Shown here: one piece after another, positions 26,167-34,330 of the stretch
Layout: each line of letters opens with the position of its first letter
Numbering within the stretch: position 1 is the first letter of the stretch
Assembly (NCBI GenBank): GCA_902628335.1
Contig: CACOMO010000005.1
Location: 1 to 56,246 of the forward strand
From: an uncultured Gammaproteobacteria bacterium
GTDB taxonomy: Bacteria > Pseudomonadota > Gammaproteobacteria > GCA-002705445 > GCA-002716945
Length of the DNA stretch: 56,246 nucleotides
Direction: 5' to 3'
Position numbers and translations under genes: made by a program
Notes under the pieces: generated by a model
Databases searched by the model: none
What the model was told of the DNA's origin: nothing
The model's input: the letters and a program-made list of their open reading frames with translations, nothing else

Positions 26167-27155
26167 ATTTTAATAATTTTATCTACAAGATTATCTATTA
26201 TATTATTATCTTTATATCTATGTTCTAGTATCCAGAGGTTATTATTTCGATATTTTTCTAACTTCATATAATCTTTCATAGTAACAAATATAGGATTATT
26301 ATCATCAAATATTATTTCACTTCCATTAAAATCATGATGATCATTATAGAAGTTACGATCCACCGTAAAACCTTTTTCAATTAATTCATTTTCAATAATT
26401 TCTGGTATAGCTATCCCTATAACCAAATGGATATTCTTTTCTAGAAAATCATTAATTGGAATATTCAGACCTTTAAGAGGATGTCTGATTTGAAAAGTGT
26501 CATATTCTAGATCAATGAACTCTCTATCTACATCAAATACTCTGTGATAAACTAAAGATCGCCAAGGACCGGATGGCAACATTTTACAGAAATGCAAATT
26601 ATCACTTATGGTGCCTATGTAGCTCTTTTTTTTGCTAACAATAATCTCCATCTTCCTTCCGAGTCGAAGGTGATCTAACCCATCATCGTGTATAATATAA
26701 TCTGGATTTTCATGAATCAATTGTTCTGTTGCTTTTACACGATCTTTCCCTGAGATTACTGATGCAGTCGTAGATCTTGCGATAAGTACTGCCTCATCGC
26801 CTATATTACTTGGACTTGACTCAGGTGTAACCTTAGTCAAACTTTTATTTCTTGATTTATATCCTGATACAACTATTCCGACTTTTAACCCTCTTGAACT
26901 AAGCTCATTTGCAACTGAAATAGTAAGAGGAGTCTTCCCTTGACCACCTATGATGCTATTGCCTACAACCACAACAGGTTTTTCAAAATGTATAGTGCGA
27001 AATATTTGATATTTATAGAGGGTAGACCGAATTATCATGGTTAGAAAATATATCCCAGATAAAGGCAGAAGACATAAACTTATAATCAGATAAAACCAAT
27101 ATTGATTATCCCCTTTCTTTATGTACCAAAGTTTATTTAAAAAGAAACTCAACAT
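26163..27155 (-). CDS. lpxK: tetraacyldisaccharide 4'-kinase
   Basis: LpxK phosphorylates the 4' position of the lipid A precursor disaccharide at the inner membrane. The 330 residues begin with a hydrophobic segment (about 18-41). A P-loop follows in VVVGNSIIGGQGKTPLTISV near 61-80, the standard LpxK Walker A, and IIHDDGLDHLRLGR contains the catalytic acidic pair. Length is typical. It overlaps the msbA 3' end by 7 bases; msbA-lpxK-kdsB is a conserved LPS cluster. Confidence 0.95.
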   Translation of the reverse strand: MLSFFLNKLWYIKKGDNQYWFYLIISLCLLPLSGIYFLTMIIRSTLYKYQIFRTIHFEKPVVVVGNSIIGGQGKTPLTISVANELSSRGLKVGIVVSGYKSRNKSLTKVTPESSPSNIGDEAVLIARSTTASVISGKDRVKATEQLIHENPDYIIHDDGLDHLRLGRKMEIIVSKKKSYIGTISDNLHFCKMLPSGPWRSLVYHRVFDVDREFIDLEYDTFQIRHPLKGLNIPINDFLEKNIHLVIGIAIPEIIENELIEKGFTVDRNFYNDHHDFNGSEIIFDDNNPIFVTMKDYMKLEKYRNNNLWILEHRYKDNNIIDNLVDKIIKI

Positions 27156-28918
27156 TTACTATTTACTGGGAATTGCATCCTATGCAGATTGGAGTACAAC
27201 CCATCTTCTTTAATCAGTTTCTCATGATTTCCTTGTTCAACAATCTTACCTTGGTCTAAAACTATTATATTGTCTGCCTTTTCGATTGTTGATAATCGAT
27301 GAGCGATTACTATAGTTGTCCTATTCTTACGAAGATCATCTAAAGCTTGTTGTATTAATTTTTCGGATTCAGAATCAAGTGAACTCGTAGCTTCATCAAG
27401 GAGGAGTATTGGTGAATCCTTAAGTATTGCTCTTGCAATAGCGATTCTCTGTCTTTGCCCTCCCGATAACAAAACACCATTATCTCCTACTAGAGTATCA
27501 AAACCTTTCTCGAAAGACATAATAAAATCGTATGCATGTGCTGTCTTTGATGCATCAATTATTTGTCCTTCTGACTTGTTTTCTAAAAGACCATAAGCAA
27601 TATTATTTCTTACTGTATCATTAAAAAGCGTGAGATCTTGACCAACATATGCAATCATCGCTCTTAATTCAGGTAGGGTAGCTTTATTTATATCTTTATT
27701 ATCAATTTCTATCTTACCCTCATCGATATCATAAAATCTTGGTAGTAAATTCATCAATGTTGACTTTCCACTGCCAGATCTACCAACAATCGCACAACTA
27801 TTACCTCTAGGAACTTCAAAATTTATATTATCCAAAGCAAAGCTATCTGTTCCTGCATATGAGAATTTAATATTAACAAATTTAATATTGCTAAAGTCTT
27901 TATCTAGAAAGTTTTTTTCGCCTTTATCTTTATCCTCTGTCTCAGAGTCTAGTAATGTGAAGATTGATTCGCTAGCTGCAAGTCCTCTTTGAAGAACTAC
28001 ATTTATTTCAGCTAATCTTTTTATGGGAGCAAAAACGAGTATCATAGCTGTAATAAAAGACATGAATGTACCTACAGAGATATCAGAACTATAAGCCTGG
28101 GAAGTTACGTAATAAATCACACCAGCAAGAAAAACTGCAACTACAAATTGTACCATAGGTATACTCACACCTTGAATTAAAGCAAGTTTAAGGTGTCTAT
28201 TTTTATTATTTTCATTCACTATTTCGAAAGAGTTTTTCTCACTCTGCTCTCCTCCAAATATCTTTACTACACGATGACCAGCTATGAGTTCCTCAACAAC
28301 ATTAGTAATGTAACCCATAGAGTCTTGAATATGTTTGCTAGTATCTCTAAACTTTACGCTCATGAGTTTTATGAATATTGCAATCACTGGACCTATTACA
28401 AACAGACCGACAGAGAGAATGAAACTTTGATAGAACATAAGGCTTACTAGTCCGATTACTGTGAGTCCATCACGAACTAAAACTGTCAGCGCTTTCGTGG
28501 CTGCTTCAGCTACTTGTTCAGTATCATATGTCACTTTTGATAACAGTTCTCCAGACGAAGAAAAATCATATGTTCTTGTTGGGGTATGAACTAATCTATC
28601 AAACATTTGTTTTCTTATCTTCTTTACAATATTTCTGCCAACCCAAGCAATACCATATGTTGAGATAAAACCAGCAATACTTCTGAGTAAAAATAAGCTT
28701 ACTAAAATAATTGGAAAAAACTTAATTGTATCAGGATCCTTTTCTACAAAGCTTCCATCTAGAAGTGGCTTCATCAATGCTGCGAACGCAGTATCTGTTA
28801 TTGCGAAAGCAGCCATAGATAGGATTGAGATAAAGAAAACTATTTTATGCTCAAAAGTATAGGATAGTAATCTCCTATATAGACCCTGTTCTTTTGATGG
28901 ATTTCTATTTTGTGACAT
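27149..28918 (-). CDS. msbA: lipid A export ABC transporter/permease MsbA
   Basis: MsbA flips lipid A-core across the inner membrane. The 589 residues form a half-transporter with six membrane segments (about residues 20-315). The nucleotide-binding domain carries Walker A VGRSGSGKSTLMN, the signature LLSGGQRQRIAIARAIL and Walker B ILLLDEATSSLDSE. Its placement directly upstream of lpxK supports MsbA over a generic multidrug exporter. It is divergent from the DUF2062 gene. Confidence 0.95.
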   Translation of the reverse strand: MSQNRNPSKEQGLYRRLLSYTFEHKIVFFISILSMAAFAITDTAFAALMKPLLDGSFVEKDPDTIKFFPIILVSLFLLRSIAGFISTYGIAWVGRNIVKKIRKQMFDRLVHTPTRTYDFSSSGELLSKVTYDTEQVAEAATKALTVLVRDGLTVIGLVSLMFYQSFILSVGLFVIGPVIAIFIKLMSVKFRDTSKHIQDSMGYITNVVEELIAGHRVVKIFGGEQSEKNSFEIVNENNKNRHLKLALIQGVSIPMVQFVVAVFLAGVIYYVTSQAYSSDISVGTFMSFITAMILVFAPIKRLAEINVVLQRGLAASESIFTLLDSETEDKDKGEKNFLDKDFSNIKFVNIKFSYAGTDSFALDNINFEVPRGNSCAIVGRSGSGKSTLMNLLPRFYDIDEGKIEIDNKDINKATLPELRAMIAYVGQDLTLFNDTVRNNIAYGLLENKSEGQIIDASKTAHAYDFIMSFEKGFDTLVGDNGVLLSGGQRQRIAIARAILKDSPILLLDEATSSLDSESEKLIQQALDDLRKNRTTIVIAHRLSTIEKADNIIVLDQGKIVEQGNHEKLIKEDGLYSNLHRMQFPVNSKC

Positions 28919-29013
28919 ACTTAAATTTAATGATATGCATATTGTTGTAATATATGTATGATATTAATACATTTACATATAAAAGTATCTATATAATATC
29001 ACTAGCATTGATT

Positions 29014-29523
29014 ATGAGGAAATTTTTTAAAAAATATACTCCAGATAGAGAAAGTGTTAAAAAATATAAAATTATTAGTTTTTTAGGCTCATCACTTTTT
29101 CATCCTGATCTGTGGAGATTTAATAGAGTTGCCTTCTGCAGAGCTAGTGTTATAGGTATATTTTGGGCCTGGATGCCTATGATGTTTCAGATGATACCAG
29201 CTGCATACTGCGCAGTCATCTTTAGAGCCAATCTTCCTCTGTCTGTTGCTGGAGTGTGGATTAGTAATCCAATCACAATGCCACCTATGATGTACTTTGG
29301 TTATTTATTTGGCAATAAAGTTCTTGGTCTTAACCCTATTTACGATGAATTTAAATTAAATACAGAATGGATCATGTCTGCACTGTCAAATATTTGGGAG
29401 CCACTTTTGGTTGGGACACTTATAATTGGTGTCATATCGAGTATTATTGGATATATTCTTATGCATATCACATGGAGACTATACGCTTATCTTAAACTCA
29501 AACATAGAAGAATTAATCTTTAA
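29014..29523 (+). CDS. DUF2062 family membrane protein
   Basis: This 169-residue membrane protein of unknown function has two or three hydrophobic segments. After a basic amphipathic N-terminus (MRKFFKKYTPDRE), the family core WRFNRVAFCRASVIGIF lies near 38-54, and GVWISNPITMPPMMYFGY near 89-106 is the most diagnostic part. The ATG at 29014 is chosen because relatives begin with a similar basic stretch; a longer frame exists upstream. In Pseudomonas a DUF2062 gene also sits between the lol genes and the lpxK/kdsB cluster, so the synteny is old. The 3' end overlaps lolD by 4 bases. Confidence 0.85.
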   Translation: MRKFFKKYTPDRESVKKYKIISFLGSSLFHPDLWRFNRVAFCRASVIGIFWAWMPMMFQMIPAAYCAVIFRANLPLSVAGVWISNPITMPPMMYFGYLFGNKVLGLNPIYDEFKLNTEWIMSALSNIWEPLLVGTLIIGVISSIIGYILMHITWRLYAYLKLKHRRINL

Positions 29524-30182
29524 ATAAGTTTACCAGAATTCAATTCATAAACCTTATCAAATCTTCTCATCAGTGTCTCGTCATGGGAAACCATTATGAG
29601 AGATGTTTGATTGCTCTTACATGAGTCAAGGAGTAGATCTATTGTGGTGTCAGTATTGTTTTTATCTAAATTGCCAGTTGGCTCATCAGCTACGATAAGA
29701 CGAGGTTTTGTTACCAATGCTCGTGCTATAGCAACTCGTTGAGACTCTCCTCCGGATAAAAGATTAGTTCTAACATTAGCTTTATGATGAATATTAAGTG
29801 ATTTTAAAACAGTTTGCGCAAGTTCAGCTCTCTTAGTGAGATTTAGATTCATTAATGCAAGCGGTAACATAACGTTTTCAAAAACTGACAAGTCATTAAT
29901 GAGGTTGAAGAATTGGAAAACGATACCAAGGTTATCTCTCCTGAATTTCGATAAGTTCGCTTGATCCATTAATGTAATGTCATGGTTTTCAAATAATATT
30001 TTCCCACTTGAAACTTGATCTATTCCAGTAATTAAATTTAATAAAGTTGTTTTACCACTTCCCGAGGGCCCTTTCAATGCAACTGTTTCATTATTATTGA
30101 TAGCTAGATTGATATTAGAGAGTACGCTAATTTCATGATTTGAAACAAAAAAACTTTTAGATAAATTCGAAATGTCTAACAT
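29520..30182 (-). CDS. lolD: lipoprotein-releasing ABC transporter ATP-binding protein LolD
   Basis: LolD powers release of outer-membrane lipoproteins from the inner membrane to LolA. The 220 residues have Walker A LKGPSGSGKTTLLN near 35-48, the signature LLSGGESQRVAIARAL near 138-153, Walker B LIVADEPTGNLDK and a later HDE switch (MVSHDE). The MacB/LolD-type length and the adjacent FtsX-type permease with which it shares a base support LolD over MacB. Confidence 0.92.
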   Translation of the reverse strand: MLDISNLSKSFFVSNHEISVLSNINLAINNNETVALKGPSGSGKTTLLNLITGIDQVSSGKILFENHDITLMDQANLSKFRRDNLGIVFQFFNLINDLSVFENVMLPLALMNLNLTKRAELAQTVLKSLNIHHKANVRTNLLSGGESQRVAIARALVTKPRLIVADEPTGNLDKNNTDTTIDLLLDSCKSNQTSLIMVSHDETLMRRFDKVYELNSGKLI

Positions 30183-31405
30183 TAGTTAATACCCCGTAAC
30201 GAATCCGCTGGCCTCACTGATGCAGCTTTCCTAGCTGGATATAGAGAAGAAAAGATAATAATAAGCATAGAAAAAAAAGTCACAAATTTAATATCTGATA
30301 TTTTTACTATCGCAGGAATCTCTGATAAGTGATAAATTTCTGGTGGTAGTAAGCTTATATTAAAGAGGTGTTCAATAAAATCGATAACTATATTGATATT
30401 ATTGGCTAATAACACGCCAAAAATTGACCCAAAAATTATACCCAATAAACCAAGAAATAACCCTTGTAATAAAAAAATCGAGGTAACGTAAAAATCTGTA
30501 GCACCAAGTGTTTTTAGGATAGCTATTTCCTTCTCTTTATTTTTAACTAACATTAATAGAGAAGATACTATGTTAAATGACGCGATTGCTACTATTAATA
30601 TAAGTATTAGAAACATTATTCGTTTTTCATTATTAATTGCGGTGAAGAGTGCTGAATGTGATTCAATCCAGTCTTGAGCATACATGTTACTGCTACTCTT
30701 ATTGAAATTAGACGAGAATGTCCTCGCATCTAAAGGTTTATGTAGTTTCAATCTAACTTTATTTATTGATATATTGTCGTTTGTAACAATATTGTTATAA
30801 TTTATAAATGCATAAGAGTGATTATACTCATACAAGCCAACATCATAAATTGCTGATACAATATAATTATTTTCGGTTTCCTTAAATTTACCCTCATTTA
30901 GATTAAATTTCATAACAACTCTCACATAATCCCCTACTCTCACGTTGAGATTTCTTGCAATTCCATTACCAAGTACAATAGATTTTCTTTTTGATAAATC
31001 GTTATACGATCCTGATATTATATTATCATCGATAATGTTCACATTAGACTCTAGCTGTGGGTTAACAGCACGAATCATTGCAGTTGAAGTGCCTTCATCT
31101 GAGATTATTAACGCCTGATCTTCGAAATACATCGAGTATGAATCAATATGTCCATTCAAAACTAATTGATTAAAATAATTTGTATTTTCATTAGTGTTTA
31201 AATTATTCCCATACACCGTAATATGTGATGTGAAGCCGAGGACCTTGTCCTTAAGCTGCTGCTCAAACCCATTCATTACAGATATAACCGTAATTAGGAC
31301 AGTTAAACCCAATATAATTCCTATTACTGATATTTTTGATATAGTATTAATGAAACCTGAATTGTCTTTGGACTTTAAAAATCGGTATGCTAAAAGAAAA
31401 CGCAT
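30182..31405 (-). CDS. lipoprotein-releasing system permease (LolC/LolE family)
   Basis: This 407-residue FtsX-superfamily permease has one N-terminal membrane segment (about 25-45, IGIILGLTVLITVISVMNGF), a large periplasmic domain and three C-terminal membrane segments. The N-terminus RFLKSKDNSGFINTISKISVIGI (quoted in part as SKISVIGI) is typical of LolC/LolE. Only one permease gene accompanies lolD, whereas E. coli has lolC and lolE on either side. It may therefore act as a homodimer of the LolF type, or its partner lies elsewhere. It is divergent from aguA with about 20 bases between starts. Confidence 0.88.
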   Translation of the reverse strand: MRFLLAYRFLKSKDNSGFINTISKISVIGIILGLTVLITVISVMNGFEQQLKDKVLGFTSHITVYGNNLNTNENTNYFNQLVLNGHIDSYSMYFEDQALIISDEGTSTAMIRAVNPQLESNVNIIDDNIISGSYNDLSKRKSIVLGNGIARNLNVRVGDYVRVVMKFNLNEGKFKETENNYIVSAIYDVGLYEYNHSYAFINYNNIVTNDNISINKVRLKLHKPLDARTFSSNFNKSSSNMYAQDWIESHSALFTAINNEKRIMFLILILIVAIASFNIVSSLLMLVKNKEKEIAILKTLGATDFYVTSIFLLQGLFLGLLGIIFGSIFGVLLANNINIVIDFIEHLFNISLLPPEIYHLSEIPAIVKISDIKFVTFFSMLIIIFSSLYPARKAASVRPADSLRGIN

Positions 31406-31426
31406 TTTTTAAATATAACATAAAAT

Positions 31427-32461
31427 ATGAAGTATGATAAAAGAAATAAATTGCACCTGACTGATGATCAGATGACGAATTCTGTTGCTTTAGTGTGGCC
31501 AACTCAAAATATGGGAAAAGACAAACTTAATTTACTAGAAGATTTGTATGTAGAACTATTAATAAATTTACTACAACATCAAACTAGGGTTTTCTTGGTT
31601 TCTAATAAGACCTATCTAGATAGAGTAGATAGTATTGAAAAAGATTTTTCCAATAAATATATCAAACATCTTAAATTTAACTCAGATGATATTTGGATTC
31701 GTGATTACAGCCCAATACAAACATTTAATCCAATAAATAAAAGTACTACATTTCTTTCATATACTTATAATGCATATGGTGAGAAATATAAATATATAAA
31801 TGATAAGAATTTCTCAGATTTTTTTCTAGATAGTATTGATAGCTCAAATAATATTAATATCTGTAATAATAAGATTATCTTGGAGGGTGGCAATATCGTA
31901 AACAATGCAGATATGTGTTTGATTAATGCAAACTGTCTTAAGCAACATAACAAAGGACAAGATTTCTACCAAATCAAAAATAATCTTGTGTCATTTTTTA
32001 AAGAAAATATTTTCCAACAACTTGATTTTATTGATATTCCACCCATAACAGGTGATGATACAAATGGACATATTGATAATTTGATAAGATTTCATGATAA
32101 TTCAATATTAATTATGAGTACTAACTCTCAAGAACACCCGGATTACTATAAATTGAAAAAATTAAAAAAACAAGTTTATGATATTTGTAATAGCAATAAT
32201 ATAAACAGTTTAATTGAAGTTGATCATAAAAAAATTTTGAAAAATGAAAAAGGTAAAATACTACCTTTTTCCTATCTGAATTACCTACAGATTGCCAATG
32301 ACATTTATATGCCTTTGATGGGTAATGAGACAAATGATGATAAAGCTTACCTTAGAGAAATCTTTAAGAGAGATGACATAACCTTTATTCATAGCTATCC
32401 ACTGTTAAATGAGTATGGTGGTTTACACTGTTGTAGTTACAATTGGAGATGTATTGAATAA
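31427..32461 (+). CDS. aguA: agmatine deiminase
   Basis: This guanidino-group-modifying enzyme converts agmatine to N-carbamoylputrescine. The 344 residues show the family motifs in order: TQNMGKDK near the N-terminus, SDDIWIRDYSPI near 88-99 (substrate Asp), ILEGGNIV near 151-158 (catalytic Glu region), DTNGHIDNLIRF near 210-221 (catalytic His/Asp), and the catalytic cysteine in YGGLHCCSYNW near 330-340. The last motif usually reads GGGIHC, so there is a mild departure and two adjacent cysteines. Followed by aguB, it forms a two-step putrescine route. Confidence 0.92.
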   Translation: MKYDKRNKLHLTDDQMTNSVALVWPTQNMGKDKLNLLEDLYVELLINLLQHQTRVFLVSNKTYLDRVDSIEKDFSNKYIKHLKFNSDDIWIRDYSPIQTFNPINKSTTFLSYTYNAYGEKYKYINDKNFSDFFLDSIDSSNNINICNNKIILEGGNIVNNADMCLINANCLKQHNKGQDFYQIKNNLVSFFKENIFQQLDFIDIPPITGDDTNGHIDNLIRFHDNSILIMSTNSQEHPDYYKLKKLKKQVYDICNSNNINSLIEVDHKKILKNEKGKILPFSYLNYLQIANDIYMPLMGNETNDDKAYLREIFKRDDITFIHSYPLLNEYGGLHCCSYNWRCIE

Positions 32462-33284
32462 AATAGTAAACATAGTAAATATTCAAAGAGATTTTGGTAA
32501 TGATCAGTCAAAAATCATAAAAAATATACTGAGGTATGTTGAATCACTGAAGATTAAAAAACAATCAATAATTGTCTTACATGAATTATCACTTACTAGG
32601 TATTTCCCTATTACAAAAAAAACAAATACTGAAGAAAAATTATATCATGTTCTACCTGACGAAATAGATCACTTTCTCAAACTTTGCAAAAAAAAGAAAG
32701 TTTATCTTATAATGCCTTTATGTGAAAAGACTAGTAATAAAAGTTTTTTTAACACAACTATAATTATTTCTCCTGATGGTAAAATAATAGCTAAACAAAG
32801 AAAAATATATATTCCAAATGAAACCTGCTATAACGAAAAACATTATTTTAAAAAATCGGATAGGTTAAAAGTCTTTGACATAGGTATTTGTAAACTAGGT
32901 ATATTAATATGCTGGGATCAATGGTACCCTGAAAATTATCAGAAATTATCTGCTCAACAGGCTGATATAATTATTTCTCCAACATCAATTGGATATGCTT
33001 CAAAGAGGGATAAGTCAGTTACGCTTAAAAATGAAAAGAAGAATTGGGAGATGACTATTAAAATGAATAGTCTTTTAACTAGCACCCCAGTTATTGTAGC
33101 AAATAGATGTTCTACTGAGATAAGTGGTGTTCACAAAATAAAGTTTTGGGGCTCCAGCTTTATAACAAATTCAGATGGTGAAATAATTATAAAAGCCGGA
33201 CAATCTAATAAAACTATCAAAACATCAATTAATCTAGGAGATAAGCTTAAATCTATTAGAAAATGGGGCTTTAAAAGACCATAA
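32454..33284 (+). CDS. aguB: N-carbamoylputrescine amidase (nitrilase family)
   Basis: AguB hydrolyses N-carbamoylputrescine to putrescine, CO2 and ammonia. The 276 residues keep the nitrilase-superfamily triad: Glu in IVLHELSLTRYF, Lys in AKQRKIYIPNE, and Cys in ILICWDQWYPE. The DQWYPE form is typical of AguB. The TTG at 32454 is preferred: GGAG lies 5 bases upstream and the codon overlaps the aguA stop, while the ATG at 32409 would add residues translated from inside aguA. Upstream speA (arginine decarboxylase) is not in this window. Confidence 0.9.
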   Translation: MNKIVNIVNIQRDFGNDQSKIIKNILRYVESLKIKKQSIIVLHELSLTRYFPITKKTNTEEKLYHVLPDEIDHFLKLCKKKKVYLIMPLCEKTSNKSFFNTTIIISPDGKIIAKQRKIYIPNETCYNEKHYFKKSDRLKVFDIGICKLGILICWDQWYPENYQKLSAQQADIIISPTSIGYASKRDKSVTLKNEKKNWEMTIKMNSLLTSTPVIVANRCSTEISGVHKIKFWGSSFITNSDGEIIIKAGQSNKTIKTSINLGDKLKSIRKWGFKRP

Positions 33285-33358
33285 ATAGGATTATTAATGA
33301 TTATATATCAAGAAAAAGTATTCATTTAGTGCCCTAGATACTGTAAAATCAGAATATG

Positions 33359-33380
33359 TAGATAACTAGGTTGTTATCTA
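33359..33380 (+). repeat. inverted repeat (possible 5' hairpin) ahead of the small secreted-protein gene
   Basis: Two perfect 8-base arms, TAGATAAC and GTTATCTA, flank a six-base loop, and a G-U pair extends the stem. There is no T-run on either strand, so it is not a terminator. A TAAAAT at 33344-33349 would place a transcript start near 33356, putting the hairpin at the very 5' end of the message, where it could stabilise the RNA or serve as an operator. Repeats of this size do arise by chance here. Confidence 0.35.
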
Positions 33381-33402
33381 TCTCATTCAAAAAGGGAGAT
33401 AT

Positions 33403-33573
33403 ATGAGAATTTTATTGCTACTTTTTGTCAGTTTATTCATGACTAATATAACAATTGCGTCAACTAGCAATTATGTTATATACCATCATAATGACGCTAA
33501 AGTCGTTTCCTCAAGTGAATTAATATTCAATGAAGATGAAGACGCTGAAGAAGAAGAGCCAGAATGTGACTAA
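33403..33573 (+). CDS. small predicted secreted acidic protein
   Basis: This short frame of 56 residues starts with ATG 5 bases after a GGGAG ribosome binding site. Residues 1-19 form a signal peptide (MRILLLLFVSLFMT then NITIA). The mature part is about 37 residues, with a mixed polar stretch (NYVIYHHNDAKVV) and a strongly acidic tail (EDEDAEEEEPECD) that holds the only cysteine. I recognise no family. It is followed after 22 bases, including a GGAGGAGG site, by a periplasmic rhodanese-like gene. The two signal peptides share VSLFMT. The two genes probably form one transcript ending at 34317. Function is unknown. Confidence 0.65.
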   Translation: MRILLLLFVSLFMTNITIASTSNYVIYHHNDAKVVSSSELIFNEDEDAEEEEPECD

Positions 33574-33595
33574 TCTATTATAAAGGAGGAGGAGT

Positions 33596-34270
33596 ATGAA
33601 ATTTAATTCACTACTATCAATACTAATGGTTTCTCTATTTATGACATCACTAGCTTTTGCTGAGAAGCCAGTTGCTATATCTAAAGGTGATGGACCGTAT
33701 TCGTTGGAAATTGGCCTGTCAGTTGATTTAGGTGGCGGGAAAAAAATAATGAGGAATCAGAATAACAAGAATACAGTTAACCCCTCGTTTGCGAAAACAT
33801 CAAGACCATGCCCACCGTTTTGCATTCAACCAATGCAATTGAGGCCTGGCGTTGAAACAATCGGCGAACAAGAAATGATCCACTACGCAATGATGATGAG
33901 CAAGGGACAAAAGATGCCTAATGGTTCTGAAATAATGATTATTGATTCTAGAACACCAGACTGGACTGCTAAAGGTATGATCCCTGGTGCTGTCAATCTA
34001 CCTTGGACACTTTTAAGCGAGCGCAAAGGAGCTGATCCAATATCAATAGCGGAAATAATGACAGAACAATTTGGAGCAAAAGAGCAAAACGGTCTATTTT
34101 ATTTTGACACTGCGAAGACTCTTGTTCTCTACTGCAATGGAATGTGGTGTGGTCAATCACCTAATAACATTAAAAGTCTGCTAAAATATGGATATCCAGC
34201 GGATAAAATAAAATGGTATCGTGGTGGTATGCAAAATTGGGAAATTTTAGGTTTTAATACAGTAAAATAG
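33596..34270 (+). CDS. periplasmic rhodanese-like protein
   Basis: This 224-residue protein has a signal peptide cleaved at about SLAFA/E (residue 22). The mature N-terminal part contains PCPPFC near residues 62-67, a possible disulfide or metal-binding pair, followed by QPMQLRPGVETI. The rhodanese domain (about 80-224) has IIDSRTPDWTAKGMIPGAVNLPW, quoted in parts, and the active-site loop LYCNGMWCGQSP, where a second cysteine sits in the loop in place of the usual arginine-ended CxxGxR. It ends with YRGGMQNWEILGF. Sulfurtransferase or thiol chemistry in the periplasm is likely, substrate unknown. An excellent ribosome binding site suggests good expression. Confidence 0.88.
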   Translation: MKFNSLLSILMVSLFMTSLAFAEKPVAISKGDGPYSLEIGLSVDLGGGKKIMRNQNNKNTVNPSFAKTSRPCPPFCIQPMQLRPGVETIGEQEMIHYAMMMSKGQKMPNGSEIMIIDSRTPDWTAKGMIPGAVNLPWTLLSERKGADPISIAEIMTEQFGAKEQNGLFYFDTAKTLVLYCNGMWCGQSPNNIKSLLKYGYPADKIKWYRGGMQNWEILGFNTVK

Positions 34271-34290
34271 TTTTTTTACTTAATTTAAAG

Positions 34291-34317
34291 AAAGCAGCAC
34301 TGTGTGCTGCTTTTTTT
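34291..34317 (+). terminator. Rho-independent terminator after the rhodanese-like gene
   Basis: A perfect ten-pair stem (AAAGCAGCAC with GTGCTGCTTT) closes a three-base loop TGT, and the right arm runs into an unbroken run of T. It lies 21 bases after the rhodanese stop and 14 bases before mfd. It is by far the clearest terminator in the window. Confidence 0.93.
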
Positions 34318-34330
34318 ATGAAAAGGCATT

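Noticed and set aside
27149-28918. Reading msbA as a multidrug exporter
   Set aside because: Direct overlap with lpxK and clustering with kdsB make lipid A export the better call.
32409-32453. ATG at 32409 as the start of aguB
   Set aside because: It would add 15 residues read from inside aguA in another frame; the TTG at 32454 has a well-spaced GGAG and fits the family N-terminus better.
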